Shown: positions 1 to 8,812 of the stretch, piece after piece
Position numbering within the stretch: position 1 is the first letter of the stretch
Layout: each line of letters opens with the position of its first letter
DNA from: Burkholderiales bacterium
Lineage (GTDB): Bacteria > Pseudomonadota > Gammaproteobacteria > Burkholderiales > Burkholderiaceae_C
Reading direction: 5' to 3'
Assembly (NCBI GenBank): GCA_947453625.1
Contig: CANGHK010000002.1
Span: 62,001-126,000 of the forward strand
DNA: 64,000 nt
Made by a program: the position numbers and the translations under genes
Notes under the pieces: generated by a model
Told to the model about the DNA's origin: nothing
Database searches by the model: none
What the model saw: only the letters and a program-made list of their open reading frames with translations

Positions 1-693
1 CTGGCCAGCGCCGGGCTGCTGCGCTTCGTCCACACCGAGGTCGGCTGGCCCGAGGTCGGCCATGTCTTTGTGCTGGGCCTGACCACCGGCGCGCGGGTGC
101 TGGTGCTGATCGCGCTGGCCGCGCTGGTCTGGGTGCCGGTGGGGGTGTGGATAGGGCTGAACCCGCGCTGGGCCGGCCGGCTGCAGGCGCTGGCCCAGGT
201 GATGGCGGCGTTTCCGGCCAATCTGCTGTTTCCGGTGGCGGTGGTGCTGATCGTCAAGTGGCGGCTGAATCCCGACCTCTGGCTGTCGCCGCTGATGGTC
301 TTCGGCACCCAGTGGTACATCCTGTTCAACGTCATCGCCGGCGCGTCGGCCATCCCCACCGAGCTGCGTTTTGCCGCCGACAACCTGGGCTTGAGCGGCT
401 GGCTGAAGTGGCGGCGCTACCTGCTGCCGGCGGTGTTTCCCAGCTTCGTCACCGGCGCCATCACCGCCAGCGGCGGCTCGTGGAACGCCAGCATCGTGGC
501 CGAATATGTCAGCTGGGGCGACACCACGCTGCAGGCCCAGGGCCTGGGCAGCTACATCGCCCGGATGACCGCGGTGGGCGACTTTCCGCGCATCGCGCTG
601 GGCATAGGCGTGATGTGCGTGTTCGTGATGGCGCTGAACCACTTCGTCTGGCGCCCGCTCTACCGGCTGGCCGAAGGCCGGATGCATTTCTGA
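1..693 (+). CDS. ABC transporter permease, NitT/TauT type (5' end outside window)
   Basis: The frame is open from the first base, so this is the C-terminal part of a longer protein. It shows several hydrophobic membrane segments and a BPD_transp_1 fold, with the cytoplasmic coupling loop (EAA-like) around the stretch ELRFAADNLGLSGWLKWRRY. The SWNASIVAEYVSWGD segment is typical of permeases that work with nitrate, sulfonate or bicarbonate-type ATPases. In related bacteria the partner of the ATPase that follows is often a fused double permease of about 570-600 residues; whether that holds here cannot be seen. The ATPase gene begins about 20 bases after the stop, so the two are one operon. The substrate is unknown because the binding-protein gene is outside the window. 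Confidence 0.85.
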   Translation: MASAGLLRFVHTEVGWPEVGHVFVLGLTTGARVLVLIALAALVWVPVGVWIGLNPRWAGRLQALAQVMAAFPANLLFPVAVVLIVKWRLNPDLWLSPLMVFGTQWYILFNVIAGASAIPTELRFAADNLGLSGWLKWRRYLLPAVFPSFVTGAITASGGSWNASIVAEYVSWGDTTLQAQGLGSYIARMTAVGDFPRIALGIGVMCVFVMALNHFVWRPLYRLAEGRMHF

Positions 694-714
694 AAGTGCC
701 TGAAAGTGCCCGAC

Positions 715-2043
715 ATGGCCGATGTGATCCTCGAACTTCAAGCCGTGGCCAAGCATTTCCGCTCGGCCGACGGTCACCAGCGCAGCGTGCTCGAAGGCGT
801 GGACTTCGCGCTGCGCGACGGCGAGATCGTCGCGCTGCTGGGCGCCTCGGGATCGGGCAAGAGCACGCTGCTGCGCATCCTGGCCGGCTTGATCACGGCC
901 GACGCCGGCAGCGTGCTGTACCGCGGCCAGCCGCTCTACGGCCCGGCGCGGGGCATCAGCATGGTGTTCCAGTCCTTCGCGCTGTTTCCCTGGCTGACGG
1001 TGCAGCAGAACGTCGAGCTGGGGCTGGAGGCGCGCGGCGTGGCGCCCGAGGCACGCGCCAGCCGGGCCGAGAGCGCGATCGCGCTGATCGGCCTGGGCGG
1101 CTTCGAGGGCGCGCTGCCGCGCGAGCTGTCGGGCGGCATGCGCCAGCGCGTGGGCATTGCCCGCGCCCTGGTCACCGACCCCGACGTGTTGCTGATGGAC
1201 GAGGCCTTTTCGGCCCTCGACGTGCTGACCGGCGAGCGCCTGCGCGACGACATCCTGGCGCTGTGGCAGACGCCGCAGATGCCGACGCGGGCGATGCTGG
1301 TGGTCTCGCACAACATCGAGGAGGCGGTGCTGATGGCCGACCGGGTGCTGGTCTTCGCCAGCGACCCGGGCCGGGTGCAGCAGGCGCTGCCGGTGACGCT
1401 GGCCCGGCCACGCGACCCCGACAGCGCCGAGGTGCGGGCGCTGGTCGACGAGGTCTACGCGCTGATGACGCACCGCCCGCTGCGCGCGGCGCGCCCGGCC
1501 GCGCTGGCCGGCCAGCCGGCAGCGGCGCTGCTGGCCGAGCGTCTGCCCGAGGCCGATGTGTCGCGCATGGACGGCCTGCTCGACCTGCTGGCCGAGCCGC
1601 CGTTCAACGGCCGCGCCCACCTGCCGCTGCTGGCCGAGGAGACCGAGTTGACCGACGCCGAACTGCTGCCAGTGGCCCATGCCGTCGCGCTGCTGGGGCT
1701 GGCGCAACTCGAGGCGGGCGACCTGCAGCTCACGCCGCTGGGCCAGCGCTATGTAGCCGGCCACCACGGCTTGCGCCAGCAGCTGTTCGGCCAGCAACTG
1801 CTGGCCCATGTGCCGCTGGCCGCGCATATCCGCCAGGTCCTGGAGCAGTCGCCCAGCGGCGAGCTGCCCGACAAGCCGCTGCTGCGGCTGCTGGCCGACC
1901 AGCTGGGCGACCGCGAGGCCGCCCGCGTGCTGCACACGGTGATCGACTGGGGCCGGCACGGCGAAGTGTTCGAATACAACGTCACCACCCGCCAGCTCAG
2001 GCTGCCGACCGACGAGGAGGGCGACGACAGCGCGGTGGCCTGA
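715..2043 (+). CDS. ABC transporter ATP-binding protein with C-terminal AAA-associated domain
   Basis: The N-terminal 250 or so residues are a complete ABC nucleotide-binding domain of the NitT/TauT group: Walker A GASGSGKST, signature LSGGMRQRVG, Walker B VLLMDEAFSALD, and the switch histidine in VVSHNIEEA. The remaining 170 residues match the AAA-associated C-terminal domain of some nitrate/sulfonate-type ATPases, a winged-helix-like region of unproven role, possibly regulatory. I chose the ATG at 715; a GTG at 706 in the same frame is possible and neither has a clear ribosome binding site. The 10-base sequence TGAAAGTGCC is duplicated back to back at 691-710, across the permease stop codon. 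The partner is the permease just upstream. The substrate is unknown. Confidence 0.88.
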   Translation: MADVILELQAVAKHFRSADGHQRSVLEGVDFALRDGEIVALLGASGSGKSTLLRILAGLITADAGSVLYRGQPLYGPARGISMVFQSFALFPWLTVQQNVELGLEARGVAPEARASRAESAIALIGLGGFEGALPRELSGGMRQRVGIARALVTDPDVLLMDEAFSALDVLTGERLRDDILALWQTPQMPTRAMLVVSHNIEEAVLMADRVLVFASDPGRVQQALPVTLARPRDPDSAEVRALVDEVYALMTHRPLRAARPAALAGQPAAALLAERLPEADVSRMDGLLDLLAEPPFNGRAHLPLLAEETELTDAELLPVAHAVALLGLAQLEAGDLQLTPLGQRYVAGHHGLRQQLFGQQLLAHVPLAAHIRQVLEQSPSGELPDKPLLRLLADQLGDREAARVLHTVIDWGRHGEVFEYNVTTRQLRLPTDEEGDDSAVA

Positions 2044-2103
2044 TCCGCCGCCGCACTTCCGCCGACGTATTCGCCGCCAGACCGGTGCGGCCGCCTCGCC
2101 CCG

Positions 2104-3642
2104 TCACAGGTCGAACTTCACCCCTTGCGCCAGCGGCAGCGCGCCCGAGTAGTTGATGGTGTTGGTGGCCCGGCGCATGTAGTTCTTCCAGGCGTCTGAT
2201 CCCGACTCGCGGCCGCCGCCGGTCTCTTTCTCGCCGCCGAAAGCGCCGCCTATCTCGGCCCCCGAGGTGCCGATGTTGACGTTGGCGATGCCGCAGTCCG
2301 ACCCGGTGACCGACAGGAAGGTCTCGGCCTCGCGCAGATCGTTGCTGAAGATCGCCGACGACAGGCCTTGCGGCACGCCGTTCTGCAGCGCGATGGCATC
2401 AAGCAGCGTGTCGTAGCGCAGCAGGTAGAGGATGGGCGCGAAGGTCTCGTGGCAGACCACCACTGACTGGGCCGGCATCTGCACCAGCGCCGGCGCGGCA
2501 TAGAAGCCCTGTTCGCAGCCCGCCACGCTTACCCGCTCGCCGCCGCTGACCTGCCCGCCCTGGTCGGCCGCCTGGGCCAGCGCGGCCTGCATGCCCAGCC
2601 AGGCGGCCTCGTCGACCAGCGGGCCGACCAGCACGCCGTCCTGCCGCGGGTCGCCCACGCGCAGGCTGGTGCGGGCGCGCTCCAGCCGCGCCGCCAGCCC
2701 GTCGTGGATGCTGTGGTGGGCGATCACCCGCCGGGTGCTGGTGCAGCGCTGGCCGGCCGTGCCGTAGGCGCCGAACAGGATGGCGCGCACCGCCAGATCG
2801 AGGTCGGCGCTGGGCGTGACGATGATGGCGTTGTTGCCGCCCAGCTCCAGCAGGCTGCGGCCGAAGCGTGCCGCCACCCGCGGCCCCACCGCCCGGCCCA
2901 TGCGGGTCGACCCGGTGGCCGACAGCAGCGCCACGCGCGGGTCGTCGACCAGCGCCTCGCCCAGCGCCGCGCCGCCGTTCAGCACCTGGCTCAGGTGGGC
3001 CGGTGCGCCGAGGCCGGAGGCCGGGTCGGCATCCCGACCAAAACGCGCCAGCGCGCGGGCCAGCAAGGCCTGGGTGGCCAGTGCGGTCAGCGGCGTCTTC
3101 TCGCTCGGTTTCCAGACCACGGCGTTGCCGCAGACCAGCGCCAGCGTCGCATTCCAGGCCCAGACCGCGACGGGGAAGTTGAAGGCGCTGATCACGCCGA
3201 CCACGCCCAGCGGGTGCCAGACCTCCATCATCCGGTGGCCGGGACGCTCGCTGGCGATCGTCAGGCCGTGCAGCTGGCGCGACAGGCCGACCGCGAAGTC
3301 GCAGATGTCTATCATCTCCTGCACCTCGCCCAGGCCCTCGCTGCCGACCTTGCCGGCCTCCAGCGTGACGAGCGCGGCCAGCGTCACCTTGTGGGCGCGC
3401 AACTCCTCGCCCAGCAGCCGCACCAACTCGCCGCGGCGCGGCGCCGGCACTTGCCGCCAGGCCATGAAAGCGTGTTGCGCACGGCCTATCGCGGCGGTCA
3501 TCTCGGCGGGGCTGGCGGCATGTACCGCGCCGCTGGCCTGGCCGGTGATCGGCGATCGGGCGGCCAGCGCGCCGCCGCTGAAATCGGCCTCGGCCACGCC
3601 TAGGGTGGTCAGCAGTTGCCGGGCGGTGGGGTGAGGGGTCAT
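2104..3642 (-). CDS. amaB: Aldehyde dehydrogenase, ALDH7/AmaB type (piperideine-6-carboxylate / aminoadipate semialdehyde dehydrogenase)
   Basis: A 512-residue NAD-dependent aldehyde dehydrogenase. The nucleophile is Cys300 in GQRCTSTRR and the general base is Glu266 in LELGGNN; the FNFPVAVW and VWKPSEKTPL segments line the cofactor site. The C-terminal half (NVNIGTSGAEIGGAFGGEK, then the SDAWKNYMRR segment) is characteristic of the ALDH7 (antiquitin) family, whose bacterial members oxidise 2-aminoadipate 6-semialdehyde, in equilibrium with piperideine-6-carboxylate, in lysine breakdown. No other lysine catabolic gene lies beside it, so the substrate is inferred from family resemblance only. 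It is transcribed toward the ABC ATPase gene, leaving 60 bases between the convergent stops. Confidence 0.87.
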   Translation of the reverse strand: MTPHPTARQLLTTLGVAEADFSGGALAARSPITGQASGAVHAASPAEMTAAIGRAQHAFMAWRQVPAPRRGELVRLLGEELRAHKVTLAALVTLEAGKVGSEGLGEVQEMIDICDFAVGLSRQLHGLTIASERPGHRMMEVWHPLGVVGVISAFNFPVAVWAWNATLALVCGNAVVWKPSEKTPLTALATQALLARALARFGRDADPASGLGAPAHLSQVLNGGAALGEALVDDPRVALLSATGSTRMGRAVGPRVAARFGRSLLELGGNNAIIVTPSADLDLAVRAILFGAYGTAGQRCTSTRRVIAHHSIHDGLAARLERARTSLRVGDPRQDGVLVGPLVDEAAWLGMQAALAQAADQGGQVSGGERVSVAGCEQGFYAAPALVQMPAQSVVVCHETFAPILYLLRYDTLLDAIALQNGVPQGLSSAIFSNDLREAETFLSVTGSDCGIANVNIGTSGAEIGGAFGGEKETGGGRESGSDAWKNYMRRATNTINYSGALPLAQGVKFDL

Positions 3643-4026
3643 GGGCGGTCCGGGTTCAAGTGCCTGCCCGCGGGCGGGCGGGATCAGTCTATCGATTCAA
3701 GCTGTCGCGACTGCGCGCAGGCCATGACCGAGCGCTTGGCCGGCCAAGCCGGTCACTCTAGCGGCTGATGGCACAAGCCGTGCGTGGCAGGACCCACGGG
3801 CGCGCAGCGCCTGGCGCCTGGGCCTGCCGGCCCCCAGGCAAGAGCGGTTTCGGGGGACGCATCCGGGTGCATGCCCGCACCAAGCCGGTGAATGGGCTTG
3901 GTTCGCGCACCAGGCCAGCCTGCGGCCGTTGTATGCGCGCAACGCCTCGCCAGCGATTCAACATGCTGTCATCACATCCATCAACAATTCAGCTGATTCG
4001 ACATTTTTAACCGGAAAAGACCCGCC
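3643..4026. other. Divergent intergenic region between amaB and the TonB-dependent receptor
   Basis: A 384-base stretch holding the start regions of two divergent genes. Visible structure: a 16-base perfect palindrome GCTTGGCCGGCCAAGC at 3734-3749, and an inverted repeat GCCTGGG/CCCAGGC at 3816-3822 and 3833-3839 without a T tract. The last 70 bases before the receptor are AT-richer and probably hold its promoter, but I cannot assign -35 and -10 boxes with confidence. Short open frames here (for example 3768-4010) have no recognisable protein features and are not called. Confidence 0.4.
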
Positions 4027-6435
4027 ATGAAGAAGTCCACCTCCTTCCGCCTCGCCCACACCGCCCGCGCCATCGCGGTAGTCCTCGCCGGCCTGGGCGT
4101 GAACGCGACGTTCGCGCAGACCACCGACAGCGCCGATGATCCCCGCGCCAAGGACGACAGTGTGCGCATCGGCACCATCGTCATCACCGGCAAGGGTGAC
4201 CGCCTGGGCGCCGGCCAGATGCTCAACGAAGACGCCGTCAAGGGCCGCAGCACGGTCACCCGCGCGGCCACCGAGAAGGACAGGGCCACCGGCAACTCAT
4301 TCCAGGCGCTGGCGCTGCTGCCGGGCGTCAACACCTACAGCCACGATGCGACCGGCCTGTTCGGCGGCGGCATCACGGTGCGCGGCTTCGGTGGCGACCA
4401 ACTCGGGCTGACCATCAACGGCGTGCCGGTCAACGACTCGGGCAGCTATGCCGTCTACCCGATGGAATATGCCGACCAGGAAAACCTCTGCACGCAAAGC
4501 ATCGCGCAGGGCAGCCCCGACGTCGAGGCGCCGCACATCGGCGCCACCGGCGGCAGCCTGAACATCGTCAGCTGCGACCCCGAGGACAAGCAGCGCCTGC
4601 GCGTCGCCCAGACTTTCGGTGGCCTGAACCTGTCGCGCACCTTCCTGCGCCTCGACAGCGGCCGCTTTGCCGACGGCAAAGCCAAGGTCTTCGCCAGCGT
4701 CTCGCACACCGGAGCCGACAAGTGGAAGGGTTCGGGCGGCGCCAAGCGCGACCATGTCGACGCGGCCTTCGCGCTCGACCTGTCTGTCGACACGCAGATC
4801 GTCGGATCGGTGCTCTACAACCGCGCGGTCAACAACAACATCGGCACGCTGAGCCTGAAACAGCTCAACGACTTCGGCTACAACTACGACTACTCGCAGG
4901 CCTTCGTACCTGGCCATCTTCCGGGCGTCAATGGCACGGTGCAGAAGGAAACCGGCCCGTCGCCGCAGTACTACGCGCTGGCCACCAACCCGTTCGAGAA
5001 CGCCATTGCCTCGGTGTCGGCCTCGTTCCGGCTCGCCGAAGCCACCTACCTGAAGGTGCAGCCCTACTTCTGGTACGGCTACGGCACCGGCGGCGTCCAG
5101 CAGCGCGCGTTGTCCGAGACGGCCTTCCTCAACACCAGCACCAACAAGACCGGTGCTGCGGTTGACCTCAATCACGATGGCGACACGCTCGACACGGTGA
5201 TCGTCGCCAACAGCAGCGTCACCCGTACCCAGCGCCCCGGTGTCACCGCCGAGCTCAGCCACGCGGTGGGCGCGCACCAGTTGCGCGCCGGCCTGTGGTA
5301 CGAACGGGCCCAGCACCGCCAGACCGGCCCGGCGGTGGCGGTCAACGCCGACGGCAGCTCGTCGGACGTCTGGTTGCGCAATGGTCAGTTGCTGCGCCCC
5401 GACGGCACGCCCTTCGAATCGCGGGACTGGCTGACGGTGAGCCCGGCCTACCAAGCCTATGTGGCCGACACCATCAACGTGCTGGACAACAAGGGCGTGC
5501 TGCAACTCGGCCTGCGCGCGCCCCATGTCACCCGCCAGTTCACCAACACCCCCAGCGAAGCCGGCGGCAACTCGCTGATCGGTTACACCTTCGAGAAGAG
5601 CTACTCGGACGTGTTGCCGCAGGTCGGCCTGCGCTACAACCTCAGCAAGGAGCAGCAGGTCTTCGCCAGCATCGGCAAGAACTTCCGCGCGCCGCCCAAC
5701 TTCGCCTTCGCGCCGACCAACAACAACGTCACTTTCGTCGCTGGCGCACCGACGCTGTCCGGGTCGGTGCTGGCGGAAACTTCGGTTGCCACCGACCTCG
5801 GTTACCGCTTCCAGGGCAAGGACGGCAGCCTGTCGGCCACGGCCTTCCACGTCGACTTCAAGAACCGCCAGTCCAACGCCTACGACCCGGTGCTCGACAA
5901 GAGCATCTACACCAACGCCGGTTCCACCAAGAAGCAAGGCCTGGAGTTCGAGGCCGGCAGCGCGGTGTGGAAGGGCTTCTCGGCCTACGCGTCGCTGACC
6001 CTGCAGAAGGAAACCCTCAAGAGCGATCTCACCGTCGCCAAGAGCCAGCTGATCCCGCTGTCGGGCAAGCAGTTCACGCTGACGCCCAACACCATGGTCG
6101 GTACGTCGCTGCAGTTCGCCGAAGGCCCGTATTACGTTCGGGTCAAGGTCAAGTACACCGGCAGCCAGTACGCCACGCTGATGAACGACGAGCAGGTGCC
6201 GGCCTACATCACCGGTGACCTGGACGCCGGCTACAAGTTCGCCGACATCGGCATGCTCAAGAGCCCGCTGCTGCGCGCGAACCTGAGCAACATCGGCAAC
6301 GCCAAGTACCGCAACCCGAGCTCGGCGTCGGTGGTCAACGCCCAGGCCGTCGGCACGACGGCGGCCAGCACGGTGTTCTACTACCTCGGCGCGCCGCGTC
6401 TGTTCTCGCTGACGCTGAGCGCCGACTTCCAGTAA
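4027..6435 (+). CDS. TonB-dependent outer-membrane receptor
   Basis: An 802-residue outer-membrane transporter. It has an N-terminal signal peptide (about residues 1-31, ending NATFAQ), a plug domain with the segments TVTRAATEKDR, GGGITVRGFGGDQ and GVPVNDSGSYAVYPMEY, and a long beta-barrel rich in alternating aromatic and polar residues. The chain ends LFSLTLSADFQ, with the terminal aromatic at the penultimate position. The plug carries two cysteines, Cys155 and Cys183, that could form a disulfide. Energy comes from TonB-ExbB-ExbD; substrates of the family include iron chelates, cobalamin and sugars, and nothing nearby identifies this one. It stands alone between an intergenic region and a strong terminator, so it is probably monocistronic. 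Confidence 0.9.
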   Translation: MKKSTSFRLAHTARAIAVVLAGLGVNATFAQTTDSADDPRAKDDSVRIGTIVITGKGDRLGAGQMLNEDAVKGRSTVTRAATEKDRATGNSFQALALLPGVNTYSHDATGLFGGGITVRGFGGDQLGLTINGVPVNDSGSYAVYPMEYADQENLCTQSIAQGSPDVEAPHIGATGGSLNIVSCDPEDKQRLRVAQTFGGLNLSRTFLRLDSGRFADGKAKVFASVSHTGADKWKGSGGAKRDHVDAAFALDLSVDTQIVGSVLYNRAVNNNIGTLSLKQLNDFGYNYDYSQAFVPGHLPGVNGTVQKETGPSPQYYALATNPFENAIASVSASFRLAEATYLKVQPYFWYGYGTGGVQQRALSETAFLNTSTNKTGAAVDLNHDGDTLDTVIVANSSVTRTQRPGVTAELSHAVGAHQLRAGLWYERAQHRQTGPAVAVNADGSSSDVWLRNGQLLRPDGTPFESRDWLTVSPAYQAYVADTINVLDNKGVLQLGLRAPHVTRQFTNTPSEAGGNSLIGYTFEKSYSDVLPQVGLRYNLSKEQQVFASIGKNFRAPPNFAFAPTNNNVTFVAGAPTLSGSVLAETSVATDLGYRFQGKDGSLSATAFHVDFKNRQSNAYDPVLDKSIYTNAGSTKKQGLEFEAGSAVWKGFSAYASLTLQKETLKSDLTVAKSQLIPLSGKQFTLTPNTMVGTSLQFAEGPYYVRVKVKYTGSQYATLMNDEQVPAYITGDLDAGYKFADIGMLKSPLLRANLSNIGNAKYRNPSSASVVNAQAVGTTAASTVFYYLGAPRLFSLTLSADFQ

Positions 6436-6471
6436 GCCGACCTATCCCGGGGCTGTGCTCCGGTGTCGTTC

Positions 6472-6497
6472 AAAACGGGGCTCAGGCCCCGTTTTTT
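6472..6497 (+). terminator. Rho-independent terminator of the TonB-dependent receptor gene
   Basis: A perfect 10-base-pair stem, AAAACGGGGC with GCCCCGTTTT, encloses the tetraloop TCAG and runs into a six-base T tract. It starts 36 bases after the receptor stop codon. The A-tract on the other side would let it act weakly in the opposite direction too. Confidence 0.92.
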
Positions 6498-6566
6498 CAT
6501 GGCCACGCGCCAGGTAAAACCGGCCGCCACCCAGACGGGGTGGGGAACTTGGGCGCCATGGGATGC

Positions 6567-6592
6567 GACCCGACCCGACCCGACTCGACCCC
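6567..6592. repeat. Short tandem pentamer repeat (GACCC-like) in the gap before the ArsA-like gene
   Basis: About five adjacent copies of the pentamer GACCC, the fourth changed to GACTC, lie in the 328-base gap between the receptor stop (6435) and the start of the next gene (6764). The rest of the gap holds the terminator at 6472-6497 and no recognisable gene. The promoter of the following gene is presumably in the AT-richer part between about 6640 and 6750, but no clear consensus boxes are visible. Confidence 0.5.
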
Positions 6593-6763
6593 ACCCGTTC
6601 ACTCGATCGAGTCGGCGCCATCCGCGACCCTGTGCCTGCGCCGACCCAGACGACAGACAAAAGCAAGAGGCGATGCTGTTGACGGCGCGCATGATGGCGG
6701 AGACGAAGCTGTCCGGTGGCGTCCGATTGCGCGCCACCCCCCGAACCTGGACAAGGAGTGAGC

Positions 6764-8722
6764 TTGACGCAGCATCCAGTGCCGGACTTCTTGCGAGACG
6801 ATCGAATTCGCCTGCTGCTTTTCGGCGGCAAGGGGGGCGTGGGCAAGACGACTTGTGCGGTTGCGGCCGCGCTCCATTTGGCGCGGCAGCGGCCCGACCG
6901 CCAGTTCTTGCTGGTGTCGACCGACCCGGCGCACTCCTTGCTCGACTGCCTCGCGGGTGCGCCATGGCCCGAGAATCTGACGCTCCGCGAGATCGATCCG
7001 CAAGAAAGTCTGGCGCGCTTCAAGGCGCTGCACGAAGGGCATTTGCGCAGCATCGCGCTGCGCGGAACCTTTCTGGACCAGGCTGACATCGAGCAACTGG
7101 TCGGTCTGTCCATGCCGGGACTCGACGAGATGATGGCCTTGCTCGAGATCCTGGCCTGGGTCAAAGCGGAGCGTTACGCCGAGATCGTGGTGGACACCGC
7201 GCCCGCAGGACATACCTTGAGCTTGCTCGATTTGCCGCGGCTGATGCGCCGATGGCTCGCCGCGCTCGACAAGATGCTGGCGAAATATCGCTACATGGTC
7301 GAGCTGTATCGCGGGGTCTACCAGAAGGATCCGGTCGATATCTACCTCGATGAGGCGACCGCCGAGTTGGTCAGCCTGGGCGAGTTGCTGCGCTCGCCAG
7401 AGCGCTGTCGCTTCGTGCCCGTGATGCTGGCCGAGGATTTGAGTATCCATGTGACCCGGCGCATGCTGGGCGAGTTGGCCAGGCTCGGGCTGCCGGTGCA
7501 GGAGATCGTGGTCAACCGTCTGCGAGCATCGCAGCCCGATTGCCCTGACTGTGTCGAATCGCGGCGGCGCCAGGCCAGCGCCATCGATACCTTGACGCTG
7601 GCGTTCTCGCCACATGGCTTGTGGGGCTTGCCGCTCATTCTGGAGGGTGTCAGTGGCGACTACGGGCTGAGGCAATTCTGGGGCCAAGCCAGACCGCTGA
7701 CCGATGCGGCGTGGCATGACGAAGACCTGGCGGCCAGCAGTCAGCCCAAGTCTGGCCTGGCTCGGCGTCCCGCCGTCAGCCAACCGGCGCCCCTGCCGGC
7801 GCAGACCCTCAAATTGCTGCTGTTTGCCGGCAAGGGCGGTGTGGGCAAGACGACCCTGGCCTGCGCCTCGGCCCTGCGTCTGGCACGGCAACACCCCCGG
7901 CAGAAGATCCTGCTTTTTTCCATCGACCCGGCGCATTCCTTGGCGGCTTGCCTGGGTTGTCCGGTCGGGCCGGAGGAAACCGCGGTGGCGCCCGGATTGT
8001 TCGCGATCGAACTGGATGCGAAAGCCGAATTCGAGCGCCTGAAGCGCGACTATGCGGGGGATCTGACGGGGATATTCAAACGCTCTTCCGCGGCATCCGG
8101 CGTCGAACTGGCCTTTGACCGCGAGGTCATGGAGCGGATGCTGGATGTCGCCCCGATGGGCCTCGACGAGATTCTGGCGTTGACGCGCATCGTCGATTTG
8201 ATGGAGCGCGGTCGCTACGACCTGTTCGTGCTCGATACCGCGCCAACAGGCCATTTGCTGCGTTTCCTGGAAATGCCTGAGTTGATCGATCAATGGCTGA
8301 AGACGTTTTTTGGTCTGTTCCTGAAGTACCGTCAAATTTTTTGGCTGCCCAAGATCACCCAGACCATGGTGAGCTTGTCCAAGCAATTGAAGCTGTTTCG
8401 CCGGCTGCTGGTCGACGGGCAGCGTGCGCAACTCATCGCAGTGACGATTCCGACGGCGTTGGCTTTTGCCGAGACCGACGATCTGCTCGCTGCCTGCGCC
8501 CGTCTGCGGATCGCCGTGCCGGCGCTGGTCGTCAACCTGCTGACACCCGCCAATGATTGCCCGACCTGTTCAGCGCTGCATCGCCTGGAGCAGGTCTGGC
8601 TCGAGCGCTATCGGACGCTGGCGGGTGGGCGGCGCTTGGTGCAGGTCTTTCGACAACGAGAAGCCGCGGGGATTGTCCCGCTGTCTGAACTGGGCCTGGC
8701 GCTCTATGAGGCACCCGACTGA
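6764..8722 (+). CDS. Tandem ArsA/Get3-like anion-transporting ATPase (two P-loop halves in one chain)
   Basis: A 652-residue protein with two homologous ATPase halves. Each has a deviant Walker A (GGKGGVGKTT at 21-30; AGKGGVGKTT at 355-364), a SIDPAHSL/STDPAHSL switch I segment and a DTAP(A/T)GH motif (Asp144 and Asp491), the signatures of the ArsA/Get3 family. Each half also has a CxxC pair (Cys260/263 and Cys599/602), placed like the zinc-binding CxxC that holds Get3 dimers together. I chose the TTG at 6764 because AAGGAG at 6753-6758 sits five bases upstream; a GTG at 6716 in frame lacks such a site. No arsR, arsB, arsC or arsD lies nearby, so an arsenite-pump role is unsupported. Codon use looks less GC-biased than in the neighbours, which hints at transfer. 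Confidence 0.85.
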   Translation: MTQHPVPDFLRDDRIRLLLFGGKGGVGKTTCAVAAALHLARQRPDRQFLLVSTDPAHSLLDCLAGAPWPENLTLREIDPQESLARFKALHEGHLRSIALRGTFLDQADIEQLVGLSMPGLDEMMALLEILAWVKAERYAEIVVDTAPAGHTLSLLDLPRLMRRWLAALDKMLAKYRYMVELYRGVYQKDPVDIYLDEATAELVSLGELLRSPERCRFVPVMLAEDLSIHVTRRMLGELARLGLPVQEIVVNRLRASQPDCPDCVESRRRQASAIDTLTLAFSPHGLWGLPLILEGVSGDYGLRQFWGQARPLTDAAWHDEDLAASSQPKSGLARRPAVSQPAPLPAQTLKLLLFAGKGGVGKTTLACASALRLARQHPRQKILLFSIDPAHSLAACLGCPVGPEETAVAPGLFAIELDAKAEFERLKRDYAGDLTGIFKRSSAASGVELAFDREVMERMLDVAPMGLDEILALTRIVDLMERGRYDLFVLDTAPTGHLLRFLEMPELIDQWLKTFFGLFLKYRQIFWLPKITQTMVSLSKQLKLFRRLLVDGQRAQLIAVTIPTALAFAETDDLLAACARLRIAVPALVVNLLTPANDCPTCSALHRLEQVWLERYRTLAGGRRLVQVFRQREAAGIVPLSELGLALYEAPD

Positions 8723-8812
8723 GTGGGGTCGCCGCCCAGCCCGGCAGCGCCAGGCTGATGGTCAGCCAGCGCGTCAGGCGATTGGGCGCTCTGGCGCTCG
8801 GGCGTCATCGGT

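Noticed and set aside
147-2156. A 669-codon frame overlapping the ABC permease and ATPase genes
   Set aside because: Out-of-frame shadow with repetitive Arg/Ala/Gly content; the true frames carry transporter motifs.
3768-4010. An 80-codon frame in the amaB/TonB-receptor gap
   Set aside because: No ribosome binding site or conserved-looking sequence, and another frame on the opposite strand covers the same bases equally well.
6599-8431. A 610-codon open frame antisense to the ArsA-like gene
   Set aside because: No protein-like motifs, and the plus strand encodes intact ATPase motifs throughout.
6764-8722. Arsenite efflux ATPase ArsA
   Set aside because: No arsB, arsC, arsD or arsR nearby and CxxC pairs are Get3-like, so only the wider family name is given.
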